Program-made: the position numbers and the translations under genes
Part shown: piece by piece, positions 44,401-52,052 of the stretch
Numbering within the stretch: position 1 is the first letter of the stretch
Layout of the letters: every line of letters begins with the position of its first letter
Assembly (NCBI RefSeq): GCF_037201965.1
Contig: NZ_CP147518.1
Span: 6,875,001 to 6,939,000 of the forward strand
Length of the DNA stretch: 64,000 nucleotides
From: Spirosoma sp. SC4-14
Lineage (GTDB): Bacteria > Bacteroidota > Bacteroidia > Cytophagales > Spirosomataceae
Reading direction: 5' to 3'
Notes under the pieces: model-generated
Seen by the model: only the letters and a program-made list of their open reading frames with translations
Databases searched by the model: none
What the model was told of the DNA's origin: nothing

Positions 44401-45001
44401 TGCTAGTGCCACTGCTGGTAGCACTATAAGGAAGTGTAACCAGCACACCGGCTGTGCTCGATGTTCCGGTGCCCGTTGAGTTACCATTTACGTAACAGGG
44501 TAAAATAAACGTAGGGCTAGCCTGGCAATAATCGGCCGGATCGTTAATACCGAAGTTAGCGGTAGTAGTTGGAGCCGTAACAAACTGAATCGACGTAGCG
44601 CTATTTGTCCCTTTGGGCCCGTCATAGGTACCGGTTGGCAGGTTGACAAACTCAAGCCGGTATATGGTACCAGACGTTACCCCTGTAAACGAGTAAGTAC
44701 CTGCCGCTGTACCCGTAGCCGAACTAGTAGTAGTTGTTGCCACTAAGCCAGTACTACTATACAAGTTGACTGTTACTCCACCGACCCCTATTTCTCCGGC
44801 CAGGGGAGCAGCCGTCGAGTAGCTACGGACACCATCTTCATTAAAGTCCCGATAGACCGTCCCTGATATCTGGGCGAATACCGATTGGCATAAGACTGTA
44901 AAAAGAATTAGAAAGCCAGTGATCCGAGAAAAAAACAATAGATGGCACCTTACAGTACCAGGTATCTTTTCACTATGGCACGAGTAAACGTCTTCTTGCA
45001 T
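38498..45001 (-). CDS. Giant secreted repeat protein, adhesin-like (SdrD-B and Ig/PKD-like repeats)
   Basis: 2167 residues from ATG 45001 (the frame is open to 45097). A signal segment (ITGFLILFTVLCQSVFAQ) follows a 24-residue basic leader. Next comes an SdrD-B-like domain (ISGTVYRDFNEDGVRSYS), a large domain with a LysM-free propeller-like look (LGDLEISDDGTELYVVNLGD), a second SdrD-B domain (IGNRVWRDNNNNGIQDPGE), then about 16 Ig/PKD-like units of about 72-80 residues, each with one conserved Cys pair (TICSGMSATL ... SGAGCSAVAS). The C-terminus is a Cys-rich basic tail (CNCPDPKCVPIVIQK). Likely a cell-surface adhesin or matrix protein, function unproven. Confidence 0.9.
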   Translation of the reverse strand: MQEDVYSCHSEKIPGTVRCHLLFFSRITGFLILFTVLCQSVFAQISGTVYRDFNEDGVRSYSTAAPLAGEIGVGGVTVNLYSSTGLVATTTTSSATGTAAGTYSFTGVTSGTIYRLEFVNLPTGTYDGPKGTNSATSIQFVTAPTTTANFGINDPADYCQASPTFILPCYVNGNSTGTGTSSTAGVLVTLPYSATSSGTSNTTQESAAGLNNQIGTVYGVAYQRATKFIYTSAFVKRHSGLGPSGAGAIYISKPSGTTFTHAAFTTLPTAVSAVSAPSIGGTTVVGTNSGRGLPNALTALNHDETSFDQVGKAGLGDLEISDDGTELYVVNLGDRSLYKIPIINPTSANPTAGTPTSYTLPAVSQTSGSVFRPFALKYYRDKVYIGGVTTNEAVSTTLSYGTGSTGGSTAMRARDTTGMKAVVFEFNPSTGNFTTVLTFPLTYQKGASDNDQTGVSRADRWYPWTNVQAGTGLIPNRYARNDLANASYPQPILADIEFDPVDGAMILAIRDRFGDQYGNNNYGTSTSDNSTLYRAISPGDILRAGKCTTGVNQWTIENNARICNGVPTAGANTSQGPGGGEYYYGDAIALPNTSNPYHLEMAGGGLALFPGKGEVASVVMDPTNSVDAGGIRRFKNSDGSGSPATSVQVYVSSDVATYGKANGLGDLELACDLPAVQIGNRVWRDNNNNGIQDPGELGLAGVQVVLTGPGGTTVATATTDTNGEYYFSTATGTTTSSSVYNLTLTSGGSYTLSFPTSVSAFNISTLPNSATGTNADAIDSDASAAGIITLTLGASGENNFTFDAGYACAPLALSLTSATICAGQTVSLTATSGFSSYTFSSGLTQIGASNVASGTATGTYTVTAVNSAGCYGTATGTITVNPLPVVSLSSATICAGTSATLVATSGYASYTFSAGLTRIGTTNMATGTTAGTYSVTAVSSAGCTGVASGTGLGSITINTNPTAVLTSTTICAGTPATLTASGGSSYVFSNGTSNTTGILTVSPTNTTVYSVTVTSGAGCSAVASGTVTVNPSVTATMTSATICSGMSATLTASGGSSYHFSTGLTNTTGMLVVSPTSTTAYSVTVTSGAGCSAVASGTVTVNPSVTATITSATICSGMSATLTASGGSSYVFSNGTSNTTGVLVVSPTSTTAYSVTVTSGAGCSAVASGTVTVNPSVTATMTSATICSGVSATLTASGGSSYHFSTGLTNTTGMLVVSPTSTTAYSVTVTSGAGCSAVASGTVTVNPSVTATMTSATICSGVSATLTASGGSSYHFSTGLTNTTGMLVVSPTSTTAYSVTVTSGAGCSAVASGTVTVNSFVTGSLTSATICSGMSATLTASGGSSYVFSNGTSNTTGVLVVSPTSTTAYSVTVTSGAGCSAVASGTVTVNPSVTATMTSATVCAGESATLVATGGSSYTFSTGDVNTTGMLVVSPTSTTAYSVTVTSGAGCSAVASGTVTVNPSVTATMTSATICSGMSATLTASGGSSYVFSNGTSNTTGVLVVSPTSTTAYSVTVSSGAGCSAVASGTVTVNPSVTATMTSATICSGVSATLTASGGSSYHFSTGLTNTTGLLVVSPTSTTAYSVTVTSGAGCSAVASGTVTVNPSVTATMTSATVCAGESATLVATGGSSYTFSTGDVNTTGMLVVSPASTTAYSVTVVNGSGCMNSVSATVVVNPLPVVTMTSATICMGQSTTLTATTGFDTYVFSSGLVQIGSSNMATGTTAGTYSVTAISSAGCSATAMGSISVSPVVNVTLTSATICTGQMAVLTATPGYDTYIFSTGLTPLVGQPNMATAVTAGTYSVTAISTAGCSGTATATITENPAAVVALSSATICAGQSATLTATPGFDTYVFSAGITQIGSSNMAVGTVAGTYSVTATSGAGCTGSASGDIAVNPLPTATILVSSATICQGESATMTASGGATYVWSTNEQTASITVSADGVYSVTVTSAEGCSDVTSTTITVNPLPVLTINSATVCAGQSATLTVGGCDGGTIQWSMGDATVSVVVSPTLTTTYSATCVLSTGCSSTTSTTVTVNAMPTLTAGPPQAVTATCTGAVANNDAHIDLTGLINAERADIVMGSTYGNGPVYGAPTNLTVTAGAVSFTNLPNPITSQPYTIRLYSSNGTCYIDVTVILEPAICNCPDPKCVPIVIQKIKSARTAIR
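39965..42130 (-). repeat. About ten near-identical 216-bp tandem repeats within the giant gene
   Basis: The word GAACAACCCG recurs at 40215, 40431, 40647, 40863, 41079, 41295, 41511, 41727 and 41943, exactly 216 bases apart, so each unit encodes 72 residues. Flanks are almost identical in DNA, while a short middle block occurs in three versions: YVFSNGTSNTTG, YHFSTGLTNTTG and YTFSTGDVNTTG. Their order is shuffled along the array. Outer limits are approximate. Confidence 0.85.
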
Positions 45002-45810
45002 ATAAGTAACATTTAAGCCAAAATCAATTGGAGAATCGACCCCTAAACCCATCAGGATGTTATCTGGATCTATTTGCTCTAAATGAAGGCAGCACAACTA
45101 CGCTACTAAGCAGACAAACAAGGTGCCAATGTTTATCACATATAAAATAAAGTATCCTTTTTCGAATCTGTAAGTCAATAAAAAGTATATATAGAGACAC
45201 CAATTTAGTATGTACCCTAATCAAGTTTGTAAAACACTTGCAATTAGCAAATAAGGAGCAACCGCATATACTAATAAATTAATTTACAAGCAGTTAATAG
45301 ATTAAATTTTACAAAATTTTCCACTAAAATATACTCTACAGAGTAAGTAAAGTATATTTACTACTAACCAAAAAGTATATTCAGGTTAAATTTTAATAAG
45401 AGACAAAAAATATTTTTTAGTTCATATTTTATATAGATAAAGTTATATCAAAAATGCCTAATTAGTCGTGCCTACTAATAGTGTGCCAAAGTTGCATTTG
45501 ATTACAAATTATTGCTCGTTAAGCGTATAATAAGCCATATACATTCGTTTACCAAATTGCCACTGAAGCCATCTGCTAGTCGTAGCTATACTGGAATAGA
45601 AGTTTTCCCACCCGCTAAATCTCCGATTGAGTTTGTTGTTTCTGTTCGTATATTTGAGACCAGTAGCTATACCGAAACGATCATAAGTTTTACTCTTTAG
45701 CTCGCTTTCAGTAGCTTACTTTTTTTCCCGCCGGAACCTCTTTTTATCGCTTGCAGGCCTTTTCTGGCCAATTTTTATCGTTACGCTGACCCTTTTGCTG
45801 TTGCTGTATC
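45002..45810. other. AT-rich intergenic region between giant gene and SNF2 gene
   Basis: About 800 bases with no convincing gene; the short frame at 45512-45700 lacks any recognisable feature. The left half is much richer in A and T than the neighbours. AAAGTATAT occurs at 45182-45190, 45349-45357 and 45372-45380, possibly sites for a regulator of the giant gene. The ATG of that gene could also lie at 45097. Confidence 0.55.
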
Positions 45811-48783
45811 ATGAAAGTTTCGCCTTCCCAACCTTTCCAAATCGTTTACTCGCTGCTAGAACATGAATTCCTGGGCTATCTCATCGAAGCATTTGTAGTA
45901 CAGTTGAATGGCCGGGGCGAACTGACTCTACTCAACCAAACCCTTTCGACCCAAAACGTTGCTGAATTTTCTCAGGAATTAGATAAACGAGATTTCGAAC
46001 TGGTGCGGCTCATCGAAAGTATTCAGCAGGACACTATCGTTAAAAAATTCAATAACCGTAAACTTCCGGCTGTCGATTTCTTTCTCAAAATCTACGATCC
46101 GCACAAAGGCGATAAACTAATCCAGGAAGCAATCTGTGGCTACCTCGAAAATATTAAGGCACAGATTATGGCACTGTTGCCCGGTAAGCCTTTCTATATT
46201 ATGGGAAATGATGGTAACCCAGCCTGGGCAACCATCGAATGGATGCCCGAACCAGCCAAAATCCATTTCCACTTTGTTCGTAATGCCGATTCAACGCATT
46301 ATTTCCCAATTATCCGCTACCCCGTTGGCGACAGTGGCGAAACCGAACGTGTGGAGTTTCAGTCGAAAGGCGCCTTGATGATCTGCGATGAACCAGCTTA
46401 TATGATGGTCAATAATCGCGTCTATCATTTCAGCAAAAACGTCGATGGAAAAAAAATTCGGCCGTTCTTCTCCAAAAACCACATCGTTATCCCCAAAAAT
46501 ATTGAACAACAGTATTATGAGCGGTTTGTAACACAGCTCATAGCGGCCTATGACGTATATGCCAAGGGGTTCGAAATTAGGGCTGAAGCCATGGAACCAG
46601 TACCTGTTTTGACTGTATCGGAAATGGTTACCTCGAGTCGAACGGTTTCGGTAGGTTTACTCAACGATTCGCCCGAGCCCGACGAAGAATCAGGGCAACG
46701 AATCGCATTCGATCTGTCGTTTCAATACGGCGATTTCACGTTCCGCTTCGATAGCTTTGGACCATCGGCCAATGTCAGTCTGGAAAAAAAAGGAGAAGAC
46801 TACATCTTTCATAAAATCCGTCGCGACCAACGGCTGGAACGTCAGAAGCTGGCCTTTCTGCGAGAATCGGGCCTCGATCTCCGGCATGGTCGCCTGGCCA
46901 TTCCCAAATCGGAAGCATTCACCTGGCTGGCCGACAATACCCTTAACCTTCACGAAGCTGGTTTTCTGTTACGACAGAATGCGCAGGATAGCAAACGATA
47001 CTTTCTCGGCTATTCAAGCATTAGTGTGTCGATTGAAGAAGGTCGCGACTGGTTCGATATTTATGCCAATGTTCGCTTTGGCGAGTTTGAGATTCCTTTC
47101 CTGAAACTACGGACGCTCATTCTTAACAAAAAGCATGAGTTTACCCTCCCGAATGGCGAAATAGCCGTCATTCCGGAAGTCTGGTTTGTCAAATATTCCG
47201 AATTGTTCGGATTTATCGAACAGCCCGACAGCATCGACCCTCGTGATGCCGACCGGCTCGTTCTACAAAAACATCACCTGGCCCTGGTGCAGGAACTGGA
47301 ACGCGACAACCTGGCCACAACCGTCATGAGCCGGAAACTCGAACGGCTCCGCGATTTCGAAGAAATTGAGTCCTTTGCTATTCCGAAAGCATTTAGAGGT
47401 ACGCTCCGCCCATATCAGCAGGCTGGCTACGACTGGATGAATTTTCTACGGCAATACCGATTTGGCGGTTGCCTGGCCGACGACATGGGGTTGGGAAAGA
47501 CGGTTATGACACTGGCCATGTTGCAGGGACAAAAAGAAGCGGGTGCCATGGAACCATCGTTGTTGGTAATGCCAACTTCGCTGCTCTATAACTGGGAACT
47601 CGAAGCCCGAAAATTTACGCCCGACCTCCGCGTTATGGTCTATACGGGTACTTATCGGGAAAAAAATACGGCTCAATTTGATGAGTATGATCTGATTCTT
47701 ACTTCTTACGGCATTGTGCGGATTGATATTGATTTGTTGAGTGACTACCGCTTTAACTATATCATCCTGGACGAGTCGCAGGCGATAAAAAACCCGTCGT
47801 CGCACATCACCAAAGCGGTTATGCAACTCAATGCCGCGAATCGCCTGATTCTGACGGGAACACCGCTCGAAAACAGTACCATGGACCTCTGGTCTCAGAT
47901 GTCGTTCATTAATCCGGGTTTGCTGGGCAGCCAGTCGTTTTTTCGGAACGAATTTCTGATTCCCATCGAAAAACGACACGATGAAACCAAAACCGCACGG
48001 TTGTATAGTCTCATCAAACCGTTTATGCTCCGGCGAAACAAGGCCCAGGTAGCAACCGACCTTCCCGAAAAGGTCGAGAGTATCCTGTATTCAGAAATGA
48101 CGCCCGATCAGGAAAAACAATATGAAGAAGCGAAATCGTTTTATCGCAATCTGATTCTGGAGCGGATCGAAGAAGATGGCATGGCCAAATCGCAGATGAT
48201 CGTGTTGCAGGGTCTGACCAAACTTCGGCAAATTGCCAACCATCCGCGCATGGTAGACGATGAGTATGAAGGTGACTCCGGTAAGCTCTCCGACGTTCTG
48301 CTCCGGTTGGAAACAGCCATGATAGAGCATCACAAAGTGCTGGTATTTAGCCAGTTTATCAAACACCTGAATGTGGTTCGGCAATATCTGCGGGAAAAGA
48401 ACATCAAATATGCCTATCTGGATGGCTCCACGCAGGATCGACAAAGCCAGGTCGAACTATTTCAGACCGACGATTCAGTAAAGCTATTTCTGATTTCGCT
48501 CAAGGCCGGTGGTTTAGGCCATAACCTGACGGCAGCCGATTATGTGTTTATTCTGGACCCCTGGTGGAATCCTGCCATTGAAGCACAGGCCGTAGACCGC
48601 GCCCATCGGATAGGCCAGCAAAAGACCGTGTTTACGTATAAGTTTATTGCCAAAAACACCGTTGAGGAAAAAATTCTTTCGCTGCAGCGCGCCAAACAGC
48701 AACTGGCTGGCAGTCTGATTGCTACCGAAGAAAACTTCATGAAATCACTCACCAAGGAAGATATTATGGTGTTACTCGAATAA
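45811..48783 (+). CDS. SNF2-family DNA-dependent ATPase/helicase
   Basis: 990 residues. The N-terminal 530 residues are poorly conserved. The SNF2 core follows: RPYQQAGYDWMNFL, Walker A GGCLADDMGLGKT (about residue 558), LLVMPTSLLYNWELEARKF, motif II DESQAIKN (about 653), LILTGTPLENSTMDLWSQM, then helicase-C HKVLVFSQFIKHL, YLDGSTQDRQSQV, LISLKAGGLGHNLTAADYVF and DRAHRIGQQKTVFTYKFI. These proteins remodel nucleoprotein or RNA polymerase complexes; the bacterial role varies. It stands alone, flanked by unrelated genes, so no operon context helps. No nuclease domain seen, hence no sign that it is a defence gene. Confidence 0.95.
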   Translation: MKVSPSQPFQIVYSLLEHEFLGYLIEAFVVQLNGRGELTLLNQTLSTQNVAEFSQELDKRDFELVRLIESIQQDTIVKKFNNRKLPAVDFFLKIYDPHKGDKLIQEAICGYLENIKAQIMALLPGKPFYIMGNDGNPAWATIEWMPEPAKIHFHFVRNADSTHYFPIIRYPVGDSGETERVEFQSKGALMICDEPAYMMVNNRVYHFSKNVDGKKIRPFFSKNHIVIPKNIEQQYYERFVTQLIAAYDVYAKGFEIRAEAMEPVPVLTVSEMVTSSRTVSVGLLNDSPEPDEESGQRIAFDLSFQYGDFTFRFDSFGPSANVSLEKKGEDYIFHKIRRDQRLERQKLAFLRESGLDLRHGRLAIPKSEAFTWLADNTLNLHEAGFLLRQNAQDSKRYFLGYSSISVSIEEGRDWFDIYANVRFGEFEIPFLKLRTLILNKKHEFTLPNGEIAVIPEVWFVKYSELFGFIEQPDSIDPRDADRLVLQKHHLALVQELERDNLATTVMSRKLERLRDFEEIESFAIPKAFRGTLRPYQQAGYDWMNFLRQYRFGGCLADDMGLGKTVMTLAMLQGQKEAGAMEPSLLVMPTSLLYNWELEARKFTPDLRVMVYTGTYREKNTAQFDEYDLILTSYGIVRIDIDLLSDYRFNYIILDESQAIKNPSSHITKAVMQLNAANRLILTGTPLENSTMDLWSQMSFINPGLLGSQSFFRNEFLIPIEKRHDETKTARLYSLIKPFMLRRNKAQVATDLPEKVESILYSEMTPDQEKQYEEAKSFYRNLILERIEEDGMAKSQMIVLQGLTKLRQIANHPRMVDDEYEGDSGKLSDVLLRLETAMIEHHKVLVFSQFIKHLNVVRQYLREKNIKYAYLDGSTQDRQSQVELFQTDDSVKLFLISLKAGGLGHNLTAADYVFILDPWWNPAIEAQAVDRAHRIGQQKTVFTYKFIAKNTVEEKILSLQRAKQQLAGSLIATEENFMKSLTKEDIMVLLE

Positions 48784-48875
48784 GCAGCAAAACGATTCAG
48801 GAGTTTTTTGGGAAGATATGCGCTGGTGATCGTTATTATGCCAGTACACTATCATTCACCTAAAAAACTCAACGT

Positions 48876-49052
48876 ATGAACGTTAAAAGCACATTCGGAA
48901 TCATTTTAACGCTGGTCGGGCTGGCAGGTCTGATTTATGGTGGCATCGACTTTACAAAAGGCGGTGTTGCTCAGGCGTCTTTTGTGTATGTAATTATCGG
49001 CGCTGTTTTTTTCTTTTCCGGCGTTAGTTTACTCCGAAGTACCAAATCGTAG
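48876..49052 (+). CDS. Small two-helix membrane protein (58 residues)
   Basis: An ATG-to-TAG frame of 58 codons begins 92 bases after the SNF2 stop. It contains two hydrophobic helices, TFGIILTLVGLAGLIYGGID and VYVIIGAVFFFSGVSLL, joined by a short loop (FTKGGVAQAS), and ends in basic residues. This looks like the small DUF3185-type membrane proteins found in many bacteria; the match is by general form only. No function can be given. The reading frame is supported by two well-formed membrane segments and a following gap to the PRTase gene. Confidence 0.65.
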   Translation: MNVKSTFGIILTLVGLAGLIYGGIDFTKGGVAQASFVYVIIGAVFFFSGVSLLRSTKS

Positions 49053-49107
49053 TGCAAAAGCCACAGGAGAGCAGCGGTCAGTTGTGTTCTCTGCTCTCCT
49101 GCGGTAG

Positions 49108-49620
49108 CTATCGTAAATAGACCCCAAGGGTTTGTTCGTCGCTAAGCACTACATCAACATGGTCGGTTAAGGTTGTGCTCAATTCATAGCCTTTATAATC
49201 GGCCGCAACCGGATAGCGAGGGTAATTTCGATCGATCAGTACGGCAACCTGTAGTTTCCGTACGGGCACGTTTAGAAAAGGCTGTAGACTAAACGCAAGC
49301 GTCCGTCCCGTATACAGCACATCATCGATAACAATAACCACCTTATTGGTATAATCGAGATCTGCCCGGTCGGGTTCTACCGTTGGTTGCGACGGTTGTG
49401 TCTTATCGAGGTTGAGCTGCATGATTTCTACAGCAAAGGGGGCAATTCGCTGCAATTCGTTGGCCAATGCTTTCGCCAGTACGAACCCCTCGCCCGTAAT
49501 TCCGGCCAGCAGCAGCGCCGTTTCCTCAAAATTATTTTCGTAAATCTGAAAAGCAATCCGTCGAATTTTCTGTCGAATTTGCTCTGCATTCAGAATAAGT
49601 GTTGGCTGAGCGGTTTTCAT
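49108..49620 (-). CDS. PyrR-like phosphoribosyltransferase
   Basis: 170 residues from ATG 49620; the frame continues to 49650 without reason to use it. The PRPP-binding motif VVIVIDDVLYTGRTL is characteristic of type I phosphoribosyltransferases and near-identical to the PyrR form. IRRIAFQIYENN at the start and AVLIDRNYPRYPVAADYKG near the end also fit PyrR. PyrR proteins bind uridine nucleotides and pyr mRNA or have uracil PRTase activity. No pyr genes stand beside it, so its role as regulator or enzyme cannot be told. It is convergent with the 58-residue gene. Confidence 0.88.
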   Translation of the reverse strand: MKTAQPTLILNAEQIRQKIRRIAFQIYENNFEETALLLAGITGEGFVLAKALANELQRIAPFAVEIMQLNLDKTQPSQPTVEPDRADLDYTNKVVIVIDDVLYTGRTLAFSLQPFLNVPVRKLQVAVLIDRNYPRYPVAADYKGYELSTTLTDHVDVVLSDEQTLGVYLR

Positions 49621-49774
49621 AAAGCCAGTAATATACGATTGAAGGCGCAAAGATGAGAAAAGTCAGCAAGCCAACGAAAAAAGTTAATTGGCATGGCTAA
49701 TTTATCATCGCTGGACTAATGATTTTGGCATAGTTTTCGCCAAGGTAGGGACATACTCTCCTGCTTTTTAAAAC

Positions 49775-50179
49775 ATGAATTTCCTTACCACACTCGTCCT
49801 GCTACTTAATCTGAGTCTCCCCCCTGTCAAGAAAACATCCGATTCGGAAGTTATTCAAACCGTACAGACGTCATTGCGGAAAGGAAACGCCGGGCTACTG
49901 TCGGCGCGATTCAACAAAACAATTGAATTGGTTATCGATGCCGAACATGTAGACTTTTCGTCGGTAGAAGCTACCCATGCCGAACTTATACTCCGTTCCT
50001 TTTTCAGAAAATACCCTCCCCACAACTTTCAGTTCGTTTATCGGGGTGCTTCCGACAAACTTCGCTACAGCACTGGCATCTACAGCACCGAAGGCCGTAC
50101 TTTTGCCGTATATATACTGATGCGGCAGACAGCCGACCGGAATTATGTGATCAATGCGCTGCATTTCAGAAAAGAGTAA
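49775..50179 (+). CDS. DUF4783 domain protein, secreted
   Basis: 134 residues with a short signal (NFLTTLVLLLNLSLPP). The mature part is a small NTF2-like alpha/beta fold: EVIQTVQTSLRKGNAGLLSA, FNKTIELVID, AELILRSFFRKYPPHNFQFV and AVYILMRQTADRNYVINALHF, which I recognise as DUF4783, a Bacteroidota-specific family of unknown role. It stands alone between the PyrR-like gene and a promoter-like site at 50235. Confidence 0.85.
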   Translation: MNFLTTLVLLLNLSLPPVKKTSDSEVIQTVQTSLRKGNAGLLSARFNKTIELVIDAEHVDFSSVEATHAELILRSFFRKYPPHNFQFVYRGASDKLRYSTGIYSTEGRTFAVYILMRQTADRNYVINALHFRKE

Positions 50180-50234
50180 CTCCGAATGACCAATGTATTG
50201 TAGAAATACCTGTATCAGACAAGCTAAATCGCTG

Positions 50235-50242
50235 TATCTTTG
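50235..50242 (+). promoter_or_regulatory. Bacteroidota -7 box (TATCTTTG)
   Basis: TATCTTTG fits the TAnnTTTG -7 consensus of Bacteroidota sigma factors and lies 34 bases before the ATG at 50277. No TTG was found at the ideal -33 distance, so support is partial. Confidence 0.45.
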
Positions 50243-50276
50243 TGCTTCATTTTGACGCTTGGCCGTTGGCAGTACT

Positions 50277-50864
50277 ATGATTGTTAAAACTAAAAAATAC
50301 GCATTAGACCAGAAAACGTACATTAATATCGCGTTGCGGCAGTGGATAAGAGATAACTGGAAGTGGGGATTTTTGCCATTGGGTCTTATTATTCTGAATG
50401 TTGTGCTAAGCCTGACAGGCATTTACCCAAATTACTGGATTTATATTGTTGTTGTGCTGCTAACCATTCTGTATGCCCTTTTCTGGGCCGTTCAGATTAC
50501 GGGTATTGCGCAAATGGAGCAGAGTAAGGCTCTTTTTCAGAAGTACATCTACGAGATCGACAGCCGCCAGATTCTAATGCGCATTAACGTAAAAGAAGGC
50601 GGTATACTGAAATGGGATCAGATCAGTGAGGTTTCGAAAGAGAAAGAAGCGTATCTTCTCTTTCTGAACAATACCGAAGCATTAAAAAACGTAAAGGCCA
50701 ACTGGATTGCCAAAACCGTAACCAAAGGACTGGCGAAGGCTCAGTTTATTTACTTACCCTATTCCATTTTCAACAGCGAGCACGACCTGCGGTTTATGGA
50801 TGCCATTCTTCGGCGGAAAGGATACCTGCCCGAAAGCGCAGTACCAGCCGAAGCGGTGAAGTAG
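50277..50864 (+). CDS. Membrane protein with YcxB-like C-terminal domain
   Basis: 195 residues from ATG 50277 (a TTG at 50259 is also in frame). Two membrane helices in a row: FLPLGLIILNVVLSLTGIY and YWIYIVVVLLTILYALFWAV. The C-terminal half is a cytosolic YcxB-like beta domain: YIYEIDSRQILMRINVKEGG, LKWDQISEVSKEKEAYLLFL and IYLPYSIF. Function of the family is unknown. It is followed by a good terminator at 50890-50944. Confidence 0.82.
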   Translation: MIVKTKKYALDQKTYINIALRQWIRDNWKWGFLPLGLIILNVVLSLTGIYPNYWIYIVVVLLTILYALFWAVQITGIAQMEQSKALFQKYIYEIDSRQILMRINVKEGGILKWDQISEVSKEKEAYLLFLNNTEALKNVKANWIAKTVTKGLAKAQFIYLPYSIFNSEHDLRFMDAILRRKGYLPESAVPAEAVK

Positions 50865-50889
50865 ACACTCACTATTCACTATTGCCATT

Positions 50890-50944
50890 AGGGCAGTTAA
50901 GACCAGAAGCCCCCCAAAGTGCTTCGTCTTAACTGCCCTTTTTT
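50890..50944 (+). terminator. Intrinsic terminator after the YcxB-like gene
   Basis: AGGGCAGTTAAGAC (50890-50903) pairs with GTCTTAACTGCCCT (50926-50939) and is followed by a run of T. It lies between the YcxB-like and Uma2 genes, so the two are separate units. Confidence 0.85.
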
Positions 50945-50972
50945 AGTATATTTGGTAAAATATCAACCACCT

Positions 50973-51557
50973 ATGCAGGCTATTACACTGACCATACCGC
51001 CCAATCTGAACGTCTTTTCGGATGATGAACTGTATGCGTTCTGTTTAGCGAATCCCGAATTGCGTATAGAGCGTGATGAAACAGGCCACATTATTGTTAT
51101 GCCTCCCACTGGATTAGAAAGCAGTTTTACAAGTGGCGAACTTTTTGGAGAAGTCCGCAATTGGAATCGTCAAACTAAAGCAGGTCGCACATCAGAATCA
51201 AATGGCGGTTATACCCTGCCAGATTCGTCAATGCGAGTGCCCGATGTCGGCTGGGTGAGCAAAGAGCGGCTCATGAGCGTAACATCCGAAGAATTAAAAA
51301 AATTTGCCCATGTTTGCCCTGACTTCGTTATTGAGGTCCGATCCGAATCAGACAATTTAAAAGAACTGCAGGCAAAAATGCAAAAATGGGTTCAGAACGG
51401 CGTGAGGCTCGGCTGGCTAGTTGACCCACAAACTCAGGCAACAACTATTTATCGACCAGGGATAGAGCCCGAAACAAAACTATTCACTGAAACGCTTTCA
51501 GGCGAAAACGTGCTTCTTGGCTTTACACTAAACATACAGGAAGTTTTAACTTACTGA
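50973..51557 (+). CDS. Uma2-family (DUF820) putative endonuclease
   Basis: 194 residues from ATG 50973; the frame opens at 50919 but that would run through the terminator. Restriction-endonuclease-like Uma2 motifs: MPPTGLESSFTSGELFGEV, SSMRVPDVGWVSKERL, HVCPDFVIEVRSESDNLKEL with PD...EVRS as the metal-binding core, and KMQKWVQNGVRLGWLVDPQT. Uma2 genes are multi-copy in Cytophagales and cyanobacteria; biological role unsettled. It is closed by the terminator at 51571-51617. Confidence 0.92.
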   Translation: MQAITLTIPPNLNVFSDDELYAFCLANPELRIERDETGHIIVMPPTGLESSFTSGELFGEVRNWNRQTKAGRTSESNGGYTLPDSSMRVPDVGWVSKERLMSVTSEELKKFAHVCPDFVIEVRSESDNLKELQAKMQKWVQNGVRLGWLVDPQTQATTIYRPGIEPETKLFTETLSGENVLLGFTLNIQEVLTY

Positions 51558-51570
51558 CGAAACTGCCTCA

Positions 51571-51617
51571 AAAACGGAGAAAGGATATAGCGAGGCTATA
51601 TCCTTTCTCCGTTTTTT
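51571..51617. terminator. Strong two-way terminator between convergent genes
   Basis: A perfect 22-bp stem, 51571-51592 with 51596-51617, and a 3-base loop. A-tract on the left and T-tract on the right make it work in both directions, for Uma2 (plus) and the Dabb protein (minus). Confidence 0.9.
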
Positions 51618-51644
51618 GTTCATTCCAGGCAAAGGCAATCTGGC

Positions 51645-52052
51645 TTACTTTGCCTGATTCGTAAAGTCAACAACGGTTAGTTCACTGATCCAGGGGCCAA
51701 CCACTTTACCGAACTCTTTATGGGCCGGATGGGGCAGATAGGCGTCCCGGTCTTTCTCTGAATCGAATGTTAGAATGAATGCGTGGGTCAGGCCATGCGC
51801 ATGGTTTTCGGGGCTGTTGTTTGTTCCCCATTCAAACCCTTTAATTTCTTTGATTTTCGAAGGAAGCGCTTCAAACGCGGCTACAATTTCTTTAACCTTT
51901 TCGGGCGTAGTTTCGGGTTTAAATTTAAAGAGCACAATGTGCTTCACAACATTGTTTTTCATGGATTTTACGGGCGGATCGCCATTAAGCGTGTGAGCAT
52001 ACGTAGTGACCGAGAGCAAAACCAGAGCCACAAGAGTAAGAATATGTTTCAT
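51645..52052 (-). CDS. Secreted Dabb-type (stress-responsive A/B barrel) protein
   Basis: 135 residues from ATG 52052; ATGs at 52067 and 52058 are possible but would start inside the leader. Signal KHILTLVALVLLSVTTYA. The mature part has the dimeric alpha/beta-barrel signature: VVKHIVLFKFKPETTPEKVK, FEALPSKIKEIKGFEWGTN, THAFILTFDSEKDRDAYLPH and FGKVVGPWISELTVVDF. Some members bind small carbonyl compounds or act as isomerases; here the substrate is unknown. The gene is preceded by the second copy of the structured leader. Confidence 0.88.
   Translation of the reverse strand: MKHILTLVALVLLSVTTYAHTLNGDPPVKSMKNNVVKHIVLFKFKPETTPEKVKEIVAAFEALPSKIKEIKGFEWGTNNSPENHAHGLTHAFILTFDSEKDRDAYLPHPAHKEFGKVVGPWISELTVVDFTNQAK

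Noticed and set aside
45512..45700. 62-codon frame in the AT-rich gap
   Set aside because: No hydrophobic, catalytic or conserved pattern and no promoter-like signal.
45811..51557. Defence island around the SNF2 helicase and Uma2 gene
   Set aside because: No nuclease, methyltransferase or other defence partner adjoins; neighbours are housekeeping or unknown small proteins, with terminators between.
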